From: Vitrella brassicaformis
Lineage: Eukaryota; Sar; Vitrellaceae
Reading direction: 5' to 3'
Assembly (NCBI GenBank): GCA_001179505.1
Contig: CDMY01000529.1
Coordinates: forward strand, 1 to 57,226
Length of the DNA: 57,226 nucleotides
Position numbers and translations under genes: made by a program. The stretch's first letter is position 1. Every line of letters starts with the position of its first letter. Under the pieces are notes generated by a model, which was not told the origin of the DNA, searched no databases, and saw only the letters and a program-made list of their open reading frames with translations. Positions 45,131 through 56,877 of the stretch are shown here, piece by piece.

Positions 45131-45610
45131 GCGGCTGACCTCACCGGCAAGGCTTTGTTTCTTTGTTTCATTGACCGGTTGATTGGTTGGTTGGTTGCCG
45201 TGAGGTTACATGTAGATAGTAGATAGACATCAAGATGATAGGGCGCGGTGGACACACACATTCACACACACATTCACACACACACTTGTTTGTGCATATT
45301 TGTCGACACACGTCACTCACACCTTGACGCACTGATTGCAGCAATTTCCTTTTTCGCCTTATCTGATGACTGACGTGTTTGATTGTGGGCGATGTGGATC
45401 ATGGTGGCACCTACGAGCGACGCCAATCACCTGCGATCAGCTTGTCCGGCCGTGTGACTTTTGGCCAGGCAGAACCCTACACCCTAAACCCTATTGCGGT
45501 TCGCCTCGCGGTGTTCTCGAGCCGGCATTTCTGGCGGTGCTGCTGATCTTCTCAGGCGTCCCCTCTCATGCACCTCACGACTCGACTGCAACTTTGACAG
45601 GCGCTCCAAG
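45131..45610. promoter_or_regulatory. Intergenic region with telomere-like repeat (telo-box)
   Basis: It contains (ACACATTC)n-like repeats near 45250-45285. At 45473-45494 three near-tandem units of the plant-type telomere motif CCCTAAA occur. In plants a telo-box of this kind sits upstream of growth and ribosomal genes. The next start codon is 117 bp downstream. Confidence 0.4.
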
Positions 45611-46195
45611 ATGCTTGGTTTGTGGCTTCTCGCCCTGGCTGCCGTCCTGGTGCTAGCACGGTGCTTCCCAACCATTGCTGACACAATCAGCTTGAAGCAG
45701 GTCAGTCAGGGCAGATACATACGTGCCTTACAGGTCTTTCGACTGTTGTTCTCTCTGAGACCCTCTCTGAGCTGTGTGTGTTGTGGCTTGGCTGCAGCAT
45801 GTGCACGGTGATGGCGCCTCGTTCGTCAACGCGCCGCTGGTTCGTTGCAGCATGACTCCTCCTTCCCGCCCTCCACTCCCAAACACACATGGTGGCACGG
45901 GGCCACCTCCGCTCGCAGCTTTCCGCTCTGGGATGCCATTCTCCTCCGCCGTGCTCTGCGAGGTATTTGGCGCGGACGGGAAACGCCGCAGCAACATGCC
46001 CTTCTCGGTCCGGGTGACCGCATCCACGACAATCGAGCAGTTCGAGAAGGGAGCGCAGCAGTCTTATCCCAGATAAAAACTGGCAGATGGTGCCTACTTG
46101 GAGCTGGGTCTCAGGCCTACAAGGACCTATCTCGCTGGTCAGTCAGGGGCAGATAGACAGGAAGGGAAAAGCGCATGTAGACACACACACACACA

Positions 46196-46230
<35 letters not shown>

Positions 46231-46630
46231 TGTGATTTGTGTGGACGGCGTTGCCACACCGCTCATCCATCAGGCCGTAGGACCGATCAAATCACATCGC
46301 ATTCTCTTGTCAAGGACGTGTTCAACCAAGGTGAGTGAGTCGTCACACACAGGAGGTATGTCGGCAAACATCCGTCCATCATACGCAGCTAGTGTCATGT
46401 GTTTGTGTGTCTGTGTTTGTGTTCTTGTGTGTTGGTTGCCTTGATCGTCCAACCACACCAACCAAGCAGGTGAAGGGACGCTGGAGAACCCCATACGGTT
46501 CATCGTCGAAGGCAAGCCGGGTAGCGGTAGCCGCACTGACAGTCTCACTGTCGAGGAGGCAATGAGGCGCATGACTAGAGGCCTTCCACAGTCCCCCATC
46601 GGGTCCCCGTGGGTCCTCCCTCCCCCCTGA
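45611..46630 (+). CDS. Small secreted or organelle-targeted protein, function unknown
   Basis: Exons 45611-45700, 45798-46137, 46274-46330 and 46470-46630 sum to 648 nt with every junction in phase, but exon 2 contains an in-frame TAA at 46074-46076. The protein starts with a clear signal peptide (MLGLWLLALAAVLVLARC). The last exons read VKDVFNQGEGTLENPIRFIV and end in WVLPPP. I do not recognise the family. The TAA could be removed by a further intron (for example donor after CACATG near 45893 and acceptor before ATGGTGCC near 46084), or mark a nonsense mutation, or the gene may simply end there. Confidence 0.5.
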
Positions 46631-47008
46631 CGCTGGTCCCACGCGAGCAACTTATTCATTCCTCAGCCTCCTGTATGCCATTCATTTATGCCAGTTGGTG
46701 GCTGTCAGCGGACGCCCTCGGGATTCCTCGACCTTAGTACCTAGGACCTCACCCGACGTGATTTTCGATCGCCTTGTGCTTTCGTGTGTGTGATGGGTTG
46801 GCGTCTTTTCCGGGGGAGGGAGACTGTACAGTTACTGTAGTAGTAGTCAGCAAGGGATTAGATCACGGCAGTGACGTCAGGGAGAGAGAAAGACATACAG
46901 ATGGACGAGTCTCGCCTCACTAATTGTCTGGATGCCCATTGCATACATTTATGTCTGAGAGTCTCGGACACGGACAACCACGTACAAGTGTGACGTTCAT
47001 ATGAGGAA
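46631..47008. other. Intergenic spacer
   Basis: No feature recognised; probably the 3' UTR of the secreted-protein gene and the promoter of the membrane-protein gene. Confidence 0.4.
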
Positions 47009-50000
47009 ATGCCTTCGACCACAAATTTACACCTGTACAGCAGCCGTTGGCGGGTCGTGGGGCTGGCACGCATCACAATCATGAAAGACACGCGGCATGG
47101 CAGCCCTGCCGAGCCTCAAGACAGCACCTCCGGGCGCCGCACCGCCCCTGATGACCACCATCAAGGGTCATGCACGACTCCTGCTCGGCAGGAGCGTCAA
47201 ACCCAACCGCCGGCTGCCGGTGCTGCTGCCGCTGCTGCCGGTGCCGGCGGTGGTGCTGCCGATCCCACCACCAAAGCATCGGCGTTTCTCGAGCGCTGTT
47301 TTCCCGTCGTCCGGCGCATCATTCATTTTTTCACTGTCCTGGGGTACCTGGTGGAGATGGCCGTTCTGCTGGGTGTCTTCATCACTGGGCTGCTGATTCC
47401 CCTCTGGCTGGAGCTCGTGCTGGCCCTGCTCTCCCTCCCCTACGCCCTCATCGTGGCCAGCGGGTGCATCATGCTCACCATGACTGTCCTCAACATCGGC
47501 AGCCTCCTCTTCGCCGCCTACTTGGATGACAACAGCCCTCTTGCCGCTCCGCCCAAGAGGCCAGCAAAGAGGAAAGAGCCCCCAGCTGAGTCGGCTGATG
47601 CCAATGGCGCCACGGCCCTTGCAAAGGCGAGTCAGATTGAGGCGGAGGAGGATGGCAACTCGGCTGCGGCCGATGAGGAGCAGCGGCGGGCGACGCGCAG
47701 GCGACAGAGGAAGAGAAGTACGTCATTCTTCGGTAGTGGGTGGAGCTGTTGGACGTTGTTTCTGACGACGCTGCTTAGGATCCCCTCTGCCCTCGCGACA
47801 TGCACCGCTGCGCTGGCGGTGCTCGTATTGGTACGCAACAAGACAGACAGACACCGCTGCGGACTGAAATTGTTCTCAGTCAGTCACGACCCGACCCACG
47901 CCATCATGGAATGACTGTATGTTGCGTGTGTCGTGTCAGATATCCGATCATCGTCACCTGCCTGCCACGTCCCCCTCCCCCTCTGTGCTCTGCGGCTCAC
48001 CCCCCCACAGCACACCCCTCTCACCCACCACCTTCGACCGGCCCCTGTGGCTTTACACGACCTGGTACCACCAGGCCCACGACGACCTGCTCGGCATCTG
48101 TGTGCCGCAGGAGGTCTTCAACGTGCTCAACTGCACCAAGGACGAGCCTGTGCGTGACGAACAGGGCGAGCTGAATGCCGGCCGGCTGCGGGGGATGGTG
48201 TATGGCGCCTTCAGCGAGGAGCTTGGGAAGGGTGTGGGGCGGATTCCGACTAACGCGTTTGTGCAGCAGTACCGGCGGTCGCTTGATGGCTACAATGTGA
48301 CGACGGAGAGGATCCAGCAGTTCCTCACGCTTGCAAAAATCGCGGAAACGAGACTCCAGTAGGCTGTAGCAGCTGCTGCATGACATGACAAACATCCGCC
48401 CGCCCATATGGATTGATTCTTTTCCCCTTTTTTCTGTCTTTCTTTCGCATTTTCAGCTGCGCCGGGGTGTGCGAGCCCTCGCCGCCCATATTTATCGGCA
48501 ACACCATCTTCGACGTCAACACTGCCCTCGCGGCCTGCGTGCCCCAGTTCGAGCACTACCTGGTCACCAAGTCGCCCCTTCGCCCCCTTGCCCTCCTGCT
48601 GCTCTTCTGCGGCCTCATCATGGCCACCAGCCAGCAGCTGTGCCTGGGGCTGGCCATCTACATCGCCGTCAAAGTCTGCCTGAGGCGGCGCCAGAAAGGT
48701 CTGGCGAAGAAGAGGGCAGGGGTGACGACGGCAGTGGTCAAGGCCAAGCCGCAGACCCCCGGTGCGACTGCCACGGCATCGGCTGTGGCCAGCGACAAGC
48801 GGCCGGTGGAGGTGCATCTAGATCTGGTGGTGCGGTTCCCCGATGAGACACAGTCGCCTGACGATGGCGAGGGGGAGGAGGGGTCGAGCTATCCCAACAC
48901 AGAGCAGAGAGAGGGAGAGGGCGAGGGATCTGCAGAGGGTGACGACGGCTGGGCGGACGAGCTGGCAGACGACGAGAGCGACCATCGGAAGCCTTCACCT
49001 CTGCTCAGGCCGGCGTTGGAGGGCGTCAGCGTCAGCACCGGCACACAGGCCGATGTGGCAAAGTCGGAATGTGGGCAGGGAGGCAAGGAGGAGCATGAGA
49101 CGCAGGTGGAGATGGACCAGGCGGTGTCCACCGCCAGCAGCCGCCACGAAGGCGAGCACACCCACCAGACCGACGAACAGGACGAGACGACCACCCACAC
49201 CGTCACGTCCCTGCCCTCCCCTCCGTCCCCTCCACTCACCAACATCACCCACCAGCAGCCAACACCCACCACAATCCCCCACCGCCCCTCGCCCCCATCA
49301 ATCTTCTCGGTGTCATCGGCAACGTCATCGTCTTACCTTGGCAGCCAGGCCGAGACCCTTGCCGGTTTTAGCGACATGCTCGAGGAGCCCATTCAGTCGT
49401 ACCTCTCAAAGCCGCGGGCACGCAGCGAGAATGGCGACGACGGCGGCAGGAAGACCACCTCCACCCCCAGACACCGCTCGCCATCCCTCGATCCCAAGGC
49501 CACACAGGGCGCCACTCGGCAGCAGCATCAGCAGCAGCAGCAGCAGCAGCGGGCGCTCTTTCGCGACTTGGCGCCTTCAGACCTGCAAGGCGGCCACTCG
49601 CCGCTGGACTGCACGGGCAGACAGAGCGACACGGGCACTGTAGGCGGCCTGACAGCGCTGTTTGACGAGCCGGTCGACACCTACATCAACAGCGTCGAGG
49701 AGAGGCGGAGACTCAGGAGCCTCACGCCCGTGACGGCCGGCAGCAGCCGGCATCGCAGCAGCACTGACGGCAGAGTGCAGACAGGGGCGGCTGCCACCAC
49801 ACCCACGGCGAGCAACGACAAGTCCGAATTGCGTCGGCCGGAAAGGCGTCAGCGTCATTCTGGGCGGCGCGCAGCACCAGATGCGCAACCAGCCTCTCAG
49901 CCAGAGGGTCGTGAAATGTCACGACCCGAAGGGCGCGAAGCACTCCACCGCCACAGCCACCGACGGAGGCGACACGACCGCGGGCGTGAGGGGCGTGAGC

Positions 50001-50317
50001 ATCACGTCGAGGCCGTCTCCTTCCCGCCGTCCCTCTCCGTCCCTCCCCGACGTCCGCTTCGCGTGGGTCGAGAGCACGCCAGCAGCGCTGAGAGGGCACA
50101 GACCCCGAGTACGTCACGCCACAAAGATAGAGATAGAGAGAGGGAGAGGGAGAGGGGGAGGGATCGGTCGCGGGATCGGCCGCGGGATGAGAGGGAGAGG
50201 GTGAGGAGAAGCCGGCATCGGAGGACTCGCGAGCACTGCCGCAGGCGGCGGACAGACGGGGAGAGGAGAGACACAGACACAGACAGACGAGAGGGAGAGA
50301 GACAGAGACACGAGTAG
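47009..50317 (+). CDS. Multi-pass membrane protein with long Arg/Ser-rich cytosolic tail, unknown family
   Basis: Exons 47009-47830, 47940-48358 and 48457-50317 give 3102 nt, 1033 aa. An in-frame ATG at 47081 is an alternative start. Hydrophobic spans are seen at VLGYLVEMAVLLGVFITGLL, LELVLALLSLPYALIVASG, TMTVLNIGSLLFAAY, ALATCTAALAVLVLV and LRPLALLLLFCGLIMATSQQ with an adjoining LCLGLAIYIAVKVCL. A cysteine-bearing extramembrane region (GICVPQEVFNVLNC, HCAGVCEP, AACVPQF) sits between the fourth and fifth spans. The last 600 residues are acidic, then Ser/Thr/Pro/Gln-rich, and finally a strongly basic RE/RD/RS repeat. Such tails occur in nuclear RNA-binding proteins but are odd on a membrane protein. 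No family is recognised. Confidence 0.68.
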
Positions 50318-51772
50318 CAATCGGAGATAGATAGATCCTATGGATGATCCATGTGTGTGTGTGTGTGTGTGTGTGCGCGTACTGACGTATGACATAGTCG
50401 ATCGTTTTTCCGGTGTTTGTTGATACCGAATCAGATTGACCTGAGTGTGCTCGTGCGTGCCCACTGTGTGTGCCTTGCGTACATTCATTATTGCATACAT
50501 CAGTCACGTCGCTGTTCTTTGAGAGAGAGTGTGAGTGAGGACGCTCAATGAGGCGTCTGGTTGGCTGGCTGGCTGGCTGGTGGAGACAGTTTTGTACACA
50601 CACGCCCAGAGAGGGATTAATGAAGGGCTGGGTGGGCGGATGAGGGGGGGGGGTTCTTTCCTTTCTTCCCTCCTTCCTGATGTTTTATGTGTTTGTATTG
50701 TGTTGAGTGTATCGTGTTGTGCATCAGCGGTGCACAATGATTGATTGACAGATCTGACAGATAGCGGTCTTCGTACGTCCATGTGCGCAGCGAGTGCCCA
50801 GTGCACTCAATGCAGACAGACAGACAGACAGACAGATGTCGATAGTACAGTGAAGTGAATGTGTGTGTATTTTGTGCGGTGGGTGGGTGGCGTGAGTGAG
50901 TGAGTGGGTGAATGTGTGTGGATAAGAGAGTGATGAATTCAGGAGTGCGTGCCGACCGACCAAGATCATTCGGTGCATTACGGCACTGGGAAAGCAGTCA
51001 TGTTCGGTGTGCTAAGTATACCGATGATCTATCAATCAATCCGTTAAGTATACCAGCGGTAAGTATGTCAGAAATCGCTGACAGACCATAATGAGTCCAT
51101 CCATCCATCCATCTCGCTGGCTGCCTACTCACCGACCCTCCCCCCCTCCCCTGCCCCCGGTGTCCCATCACGTTCGTCAACCACGAGAGACAGAAGGCTC
51201 AATCCAACACTAACACACACACACACACACGCACTCACGCACACACACACACGCATACAACACGACAGCAAGGGCTAATTCACCTACCTACCCACCACGA
51301 CAGGGCGAACTTCACAGTATCGCTTCCGATCAGTGAGAACGCGGATTGAACTCTCAAAGACGACACGATAATTCTCATCCAGGCAGACGGACAGACAGAC
51401 ACGCTCCATGCATACTCCCTCCACACATGGTCACAGCCAGCCAGCCAGCCAGCCAGGCAGGCAGGCAGCCAGGCAGCCAGCCACACGCATAAAGCGCTGA
51501 GAGAGTCACTCAGACGGAGCAGTGCAGTGCACGCAGTGTTGGATCATGCGCTGCCTTACTTGAGGCCTCACAAACTGTCTGTCCAAGGTGTCCACACACA
51601 GCAGCGAAAAAGGCCACTCAAGAGAGATACCACCACATAATTGAATGGACGAGCTGCCCACAGGCAATCAGCACTGTTATGCACACCACTCACAAGCAAA
51701 CGACATAACTCCCCCAGTGCGATGTATGTCGGTCAGCCAACATCGTCTGTCTGCACGTCCCATGTCAGTCAG
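50318..51772. other. Intergenic region of simple repeats
   Basis: No gene is supported over 1.45 kb. It shows (TG)n at about 50351-50374, (GGCT)n near 50560-50580, (GACA)n near 50816-50835, a repeated TAAGTATACC near 51014 and 51045, and (CAGC/CAGG)n at about 51436-51481. Confidence 0.5.
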
Positions 51773-52366
51773 TCACTGGTCGGTCATCCTTCCTTCCTTC
51801 TTTCGTTTCTTGGTCATCACCGTGTCGTTGGCGGGTCCGTCCCTGTCGTGTGAAGGCGGAGGCACGGCGGATTCCGGAGCAGCATCTAAACAGACGACAG
51901 AGCACGGCGTCTGCATACGTGTGTCCTCCCACGCTGTGAGTGTGCGTTCGCTCACTTTTCAGCAGCAACTTCGGGAGCTGCTTCTTGAGTTCCTCCTCCT
52001 CCGTGTCCAGAAGCCACACGGCAGCGGCGACCTTGGTGAAGCGGTCTGTCTCGAGCGCTTCCAGCATCTTTAGGACACACACAGAGAGATGCCGTGCGTG
52101 TGTGTGTTGTCTTGTCTTGTTGACAATGTGTGCTGTGTATGGTTTGCCTGTCGATGCTCCTTCTCATCCGGCCAGAGCTTCCGGATAACATCAGGAGTCT
52201 TCTCCATGGCATCGGCAAGCTGCTTATCCGATATAGACGTCAGAGAACTGCCCATCTTCGCAAAGGAGCGTGTTTCTTCCCTGTCGACGAGCAGTTTCAC
52301 GTAATATCCTAGCATGACATTAAGCTCGCAGTCCAAATCTGCCCTCCCCCACCAATCCGGCCACAT
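51773..52366 (-). CDS. Small helical protein with basic tail, unknown
   Basis: Exons 52366-52148, 52067-51956 and 51885-51773 give 444 nt, 147 aa. The first intron uses a GC donor (CAG|GCAAAC). The protein is mostly helical by composition (SDKQLADAMEKTPDVIRKLW, then EEEELKKQLPKLLLKN) and ends with a Lys/Arg cluster (KKRKKEGR) that resembles a nuclear localisation signal. No signal peptide or membrane span is present. I do not recognise the family. The exons are short, but lengths and phases agree across both introns. It is head-to-head with the PHD-finger gene. Confidence 0.55.
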
Positions 52367-52607
52367 CTTCACCACGATGAGCACAGGATTGCCGCCACCG
52401 CCCCCTCCGTTCCATCCGAACTGTTCCGTGACGGGCGAGCCGATGTGCAACTGCCCCTTCGCTCCCTCTCCTCCCCTGCCCTTCACACCTGACACGCGCG
52501 GAGTGAGAGAGTCGGCCACACGCCGCCCTTCGCCTCCTGTCGGACAGCCCAAGCATACGCAGCCGGGCGTCTTGGCTGTGTCGCGGAGGGTGGCTGTCGA
52601 TGGCAAG
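52367..52607. promoter_or_regulatory. Compact divergent upstream region (small protein / PHD gene)
   Basis: Only 241 bp separate the two start codons. Open frames on both strands run through this segment, so either gene may start further upstream than modelled. Confidence 0.35.
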
Positions 52608-54363
52608 ATGGAGGAGAGGGCCTGGCTGCCAGCTCATCTGGAGTGTCTGCCGCCTGCCGTCAGTGTGTCATCTCTGTTGCCGCCCGACAAGTGTGCCGAT
52701 GACGGGATGAGCAACGTGGTGCTGTCGGCGAGGAGTGTCAAGGACTACGCGATGGCGATGAGTCGGTGGTTGAAGAGGGAGAGGAAGGGGTACCTCGACG
52801 ACAGGGCCAGGGTGGTCGCATCCGTCGTCCCCACATGCTTCTTGTGCGATGAACACGGTGAGGGAAGGGGGTCTGGCGTGCTGTCTGCGTGTGCGACGGC
52901 TGGGAATATATATGTGTGTCCGTGTTGTGGGTGTGGGTGTTCAGGCAGCCACAAGGGCACTGGTTTCTGCAAGTACTGTCTGGGGTTTGAGGCGCGGCCC
53001 GACGCGCCTCCCGACACCGTGCCCATGGTGTGTCGGCGGGACAACTGCCGCGAGCGGTTCCGCAACATCGATGACATGCTCATCTGTGGAGGATGCAGGA
53101 CAACAATCCACGCCAAGTGTGTGAGGGACCAGACAGACAGACACAACTGAAGAGATGCGCACGTGTGCATGGGGGCTGCGTGGGAGGAGGGGACGCATCG
53201 ATGACACTCATTCCTACGTGGTGCGTGTGTGTTGTGTGTTGTGTGTTGTTGCAATTGACGCGCATCGACAATAAATGCAATGCCTGCAGGTGCTGTGACC
53301 CTCCGTTGGTGTGGCTGCTGGTCACCATGTTCCCCTGGAGATGCCCTGACTGCAAGGTCGGTCCGTCGGCAACACCACACAGACAGACACAGAGGGATGA
53401 GCATCCCGCCTCTGTGCATTGACCTTCTTCTCTCCCTGTGTGTGTGTGTGTGTGTATGTGTGTCAGAGGTGCAGTGTGTGTGGGAGGCGGCAGGACAGCG
53501 CATCCCTTGTGAGGTGCGCCGTGTGTGACCGGGCCTTCCACATTGGGTGCCTCACACCGCCACTAGACAAGGTGGGTGGGCCATGATTCACCAAGAGAGG
53601 GGCGGTGTTCCCATTAAGCGGCGTGTCTGTCTGTCTGTCTGTCTGGGTGCTTGTCTGTCTGTCTGTCTGTCGAATATTCAGGTGCCCGATGGCCACCAGT
53701 GGATGTGCGCCACGTGCGGCAAGTGCTCGACCTGCGCCAAGGACCTCGCAATAGAGGAGGCAAAGGTGCGGACCAACCACAGAGGAATCCACCCCACACC
53801 GGCGGGCATGTGAGCTGTCTTGGTCTGTGTGCCCTCCAGGACACTAGTGCTGCCTCTCTGCTCCATCGGCAGTGCACCGTCTGCAAGGAGGGCCCCAAGC
53901 CACCACCACCACCACAGCAGCAGCAGCAACAGGGTTCCACCGCCGCCGCCGCTGCTGCTGCCGCTGCTGCTTCTTCAGCAGAGACGAGGGATCTCTGCGG
54001 CGTGTGCGGCAAGCCGCCGCCGACGCCGGAGCCAGCAGCTGAGGGCAAGCCAGAGGAAGAGACGCCTGTGCCGACGTGTACCATCTGCCACAAAGGTCAG
54101 CCAGTCAGCGCCAGAGGCCACAGACAGACAGACAGACATCACCTTTTGCCCTTGTGTGTTCAGTCGTGCATCGAGAGTGCAGCGTCGGCCCGGCCCACAA
54201 GAGACGGCGCGTCGAGGCGCCCCCGGCACCCGCGGCAGCCGAGAGAAAGGAGGATCACGGCGCGGCGATGGACGTGGAGGTGTGTGAGGACCGGCAGGCC
54301 AAGCGGCCGAGGGAGTGGGTCGTCTGCATCGTGTGCCATGAGATAGAGGAGGCATTCTTGTAG
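52608..54363 (+). CDS. Multi PHD-finger protein (predicted chromatin reader)
   Basis: Seven exons (52608-52857, 52945-53116, 53290-53356, 53467-53571, 53682-53765, 53840-54095, 54164-54363) give 1134 nt, 377 aa. Joined exons 2-3 make a PHD finger: MLICGGC, then TIHAKC, then CDPP and WRCPDC. Exons 4-5 make a second, canonical C4HC3 finger: RCSVC, RCAVC, FHIGC, then WMCATC. More Cys pairs follow (CSTC, CTVC, CGVC, CTIC plus VHREC), separated by a Pro/Gln run and an Ala-rich run. A basic cluster (HKRRR) may be a nuclear localisation signal. PHD fingers read histone H3 tails. Tandem fingers like these occur in KMT2/MLL-type and DPF-type proteins, but no catalytic domain is present here. Confidence 0.82.
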
Positions 54364-55183
54364 ACAGACAGACAGACCACGGCCACCCACCGGCAAGCAC
54401 TGCACTGGCAGACGGATGACGACCCGGTCCGGTGCTCGGTGCGTGCGATATGCATGAGAGTGGGTGGGTGGGTGGATGGGTCAGTGTGTGTTGTGTGTTG
54501 GATGGAGGCGGTGTGGGTGATTCTCGTCGTCGTCCCTCACAAACAGGACAGGACGACATGGGAATGACTCTCACCCCCGCTCGGGTACCCATCAGGAGCC
54601 AACGACACACACTGAGCTCACTGAAGGCGTGTTACACTTGACTGATAGCAACAGTGAGTGATATCAGACTTACGAGGGCTGCATTGCAATCCACTGACGG
54701 ACGTTGAGTCCAACGTAGATGGAGGCACATCACACGACCTTTCACTTCACGCACAAACACAAACATACAAACATACTTACAGACGCGTCCACGACACCCG
54801 GCGGCGCCGCCGGGAAGAAGACCCACCTCTCTCTCTCTTTCGCTCCTTTGTGTGTGAGTGTGTCCCTTTGAGTGACTCGTACGAGTGGATGCGCCCCCCC
54901 CCTGACACGGCTGCAAACACATGCTTTCAGGCATGTGCTCACCCCTGTGTCAGCAGGGCGATGTATTCCACCGTATGAGACAACACGCGCGCCCCGCATG
55001 ATCAGGGGCACAGAAAAGAAACCACCGGACGCCACGTACAAAGACGCACTAGATAGAAAGACATCAGCGGCCAACGTGCTCATGTGGGTACGAGATAACA
55101 CACCACACCCAGCAGGCACAGCCGCTGAGGCGTGTGCCGCTCCTCTCCCCTCCCACCCTATACCCCCACACTAGCTCATTCGA

Positions 55184-55216
<33 letters not shown>

Positions 55217-55310
55217 TCTGTCGTCGGCCGACCTATCGCTACCTGCCACTTGCCTGCCCCCACACCACACCACACCGGTCCTCCTGCCCGTATTTGACTA
55301 ATTTCCCTGA
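54364..55310. other. Convergent intergenic region
   Basis: No gene is supported. (TC)n lies at about 55185-55211, and a 15-base duplication around TGACTAATTTCCCTG ends at the stop of the alanine-rich gene. Confidence 0.45.
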
Positions 55311-56763
55311 CTAATTTCCCTGTGTCTTCTCCTCCTCAGCCCCCTGCTGTCGGCAAGCTGCACACAAAGACACACAGACACAGACAGACACAAGGGGTCG
55401 CTGGAATGGATCGATGGTTGGATGGATGGATGGATGGATGAGTGTGTCTATCTACGTACGCACCGTCGACTGACATTTCGACCGCAGGAGCCGCAGCAGC
55501 AGCATCTGCGGCAGCAGGTGGTGCAGCGGACTCGGCGGGCTCAGCAATCACCTCACCGGCCGCCCCTCCCCCTGCAGCAGCAGCAGCAGCTGCTGCTGCT
55601 GCAGCGGCACCAGCCGCCGGTGCAGGTGCGGCCTCGTCGCCGCCTTCCTGCATGGAGGGCGGCAGGCCCTCCTCACGCTCCTCGGGCTTGAGGCAATACA
55701 GACGTTGCAGACACGCCGTGCGAAACGCTGCAGCCATCGATCGACACACAACACAAACACATGAGGCCAGTCCATGCGTCCCCTTTTCCCTCCTTCCCTC
55801 CCTCCCTCGTCAGTCTCTTGTTTGCTGACCATCTCGTATGGCCTTTTGGGTGAGCTCGGGGACGTCCACCTTGCCTCCGCATCGCGACCCGTCCTGCGTC
55901 TTCTTCTTGTTGAGGTCCAGCACGAAGTGCGGCTTGTTGGCACCGTGCTTGACGCCGGCAAAGGTCACGCCTGCGAAGGTGGAGAACTGCTGCTTCTTGT
56001 CGGCAATGAGCTTGCGGGCGAAGGTGTCAGCCTCCGACTTGGTCATGACCTCGTCGGGCTGTCGGGGTGGGCCGTTGGCCTCGACCGTGCTCTCGTCGCC
56101 ACCGCCAGCACCGCTGGCAGACACAGGAGCCTGGGGAAGGGGAGAGAGAAGGCTCATATGAAGGAAGGGCAGGAATGGCTCACCCACCCACCCACCTGTT
56201 GGTTGTCGTCCCACAGGTCGCCTCTGGGGCGCTCAGCCCCCTCAGGTTTGGTCACCTTGATCCGGGTGCTGCGGCCCGCCCGCATCCCGCCCTCTTTCTT
56301 CTCAGCCTCCCGCTCTCGCTTGCGGCCGCCGCTGCCGCTGCCGCTCGACCCAGCCGACGCAGCCACGGCATCAGCTGCAGCCGAAGCGCTGGCAGTGCGC
56401 CCGATGAAGTAGGTCTCGCCGTCCTTGAAGCAACCCATAGGGATCCACACACCTGAATGAGAACGAGAACCACAGACGGTCTACGTTTTAACTTGCGGCT
56501 GGTGTGCTGTCTGTCTGTCTGTCTGTCAATGCCTACCTCTGCTGTCCTGCACGTGGAAATCATCCTTGATGCCGAAGATGTCCTTGACGTACTTGACAAA
56601 GTCCTCTTCCTGCAGGGGAACCAACGAAGGAGCAAACACAAGATGCCATCTACAGGCAGATCAGCCAGTTCATCTCACCTACCTGCCACGTGGGCCGGAC
56701 CTTCATGGTGACTTCTGCGCCGCCATTGCGGTCACACACTTTGATCTCGATGGGAGATGACAT
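55311..56763 (-). CDS. Alanine-rich protein of unknown function
   Basis: Six exons (56763-56683, 56609-56537, 56452-56196, 56130-55830, 55727-55464, 55357-55311) give 1023 nt, 340 aa. The N-terminal part (SSPIEIKVCDRNGGAEVTMK, then EEDFVKYVKDIFGIKDDF) looks like a compact alpha/beta domain, possibly ubiquitin-like. A Ser/Gly/Ala linker and a Lys/Arg/Glu-rich coiled stretch follow. The next conserved-looking block is FARKLIADKKQQFSTFAGV to VPELTQKAIRDAFRTACLQR, then long alanine runs and a short acidic end (QQGAEEEKTQGN). No targeting signal is seen. I do not recognise the family; the exon phases support one continuous gene. Confidence 0.65.
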
Positions 56764-56877
56764 CTTCCTTCGACACTCGTTAGATGGTGATGCCAAAGCC
56801 ATACAAAACTGCCAGGATCGGAAATCAGATTGCCGTTTCGTTTGTCAATCAAATGTGGTCGGTCATTCCAATGAAGT

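Noticed and set aside
52314-52607. Upstream in-frame extension of the PHD gene
   Set aside because: It overlaps the opposite-strand first exon of the small basic-tailed gene and is Pro-rich low complexity. ATG 52608 gives non-overlapping genes, though the extension is not excluded.
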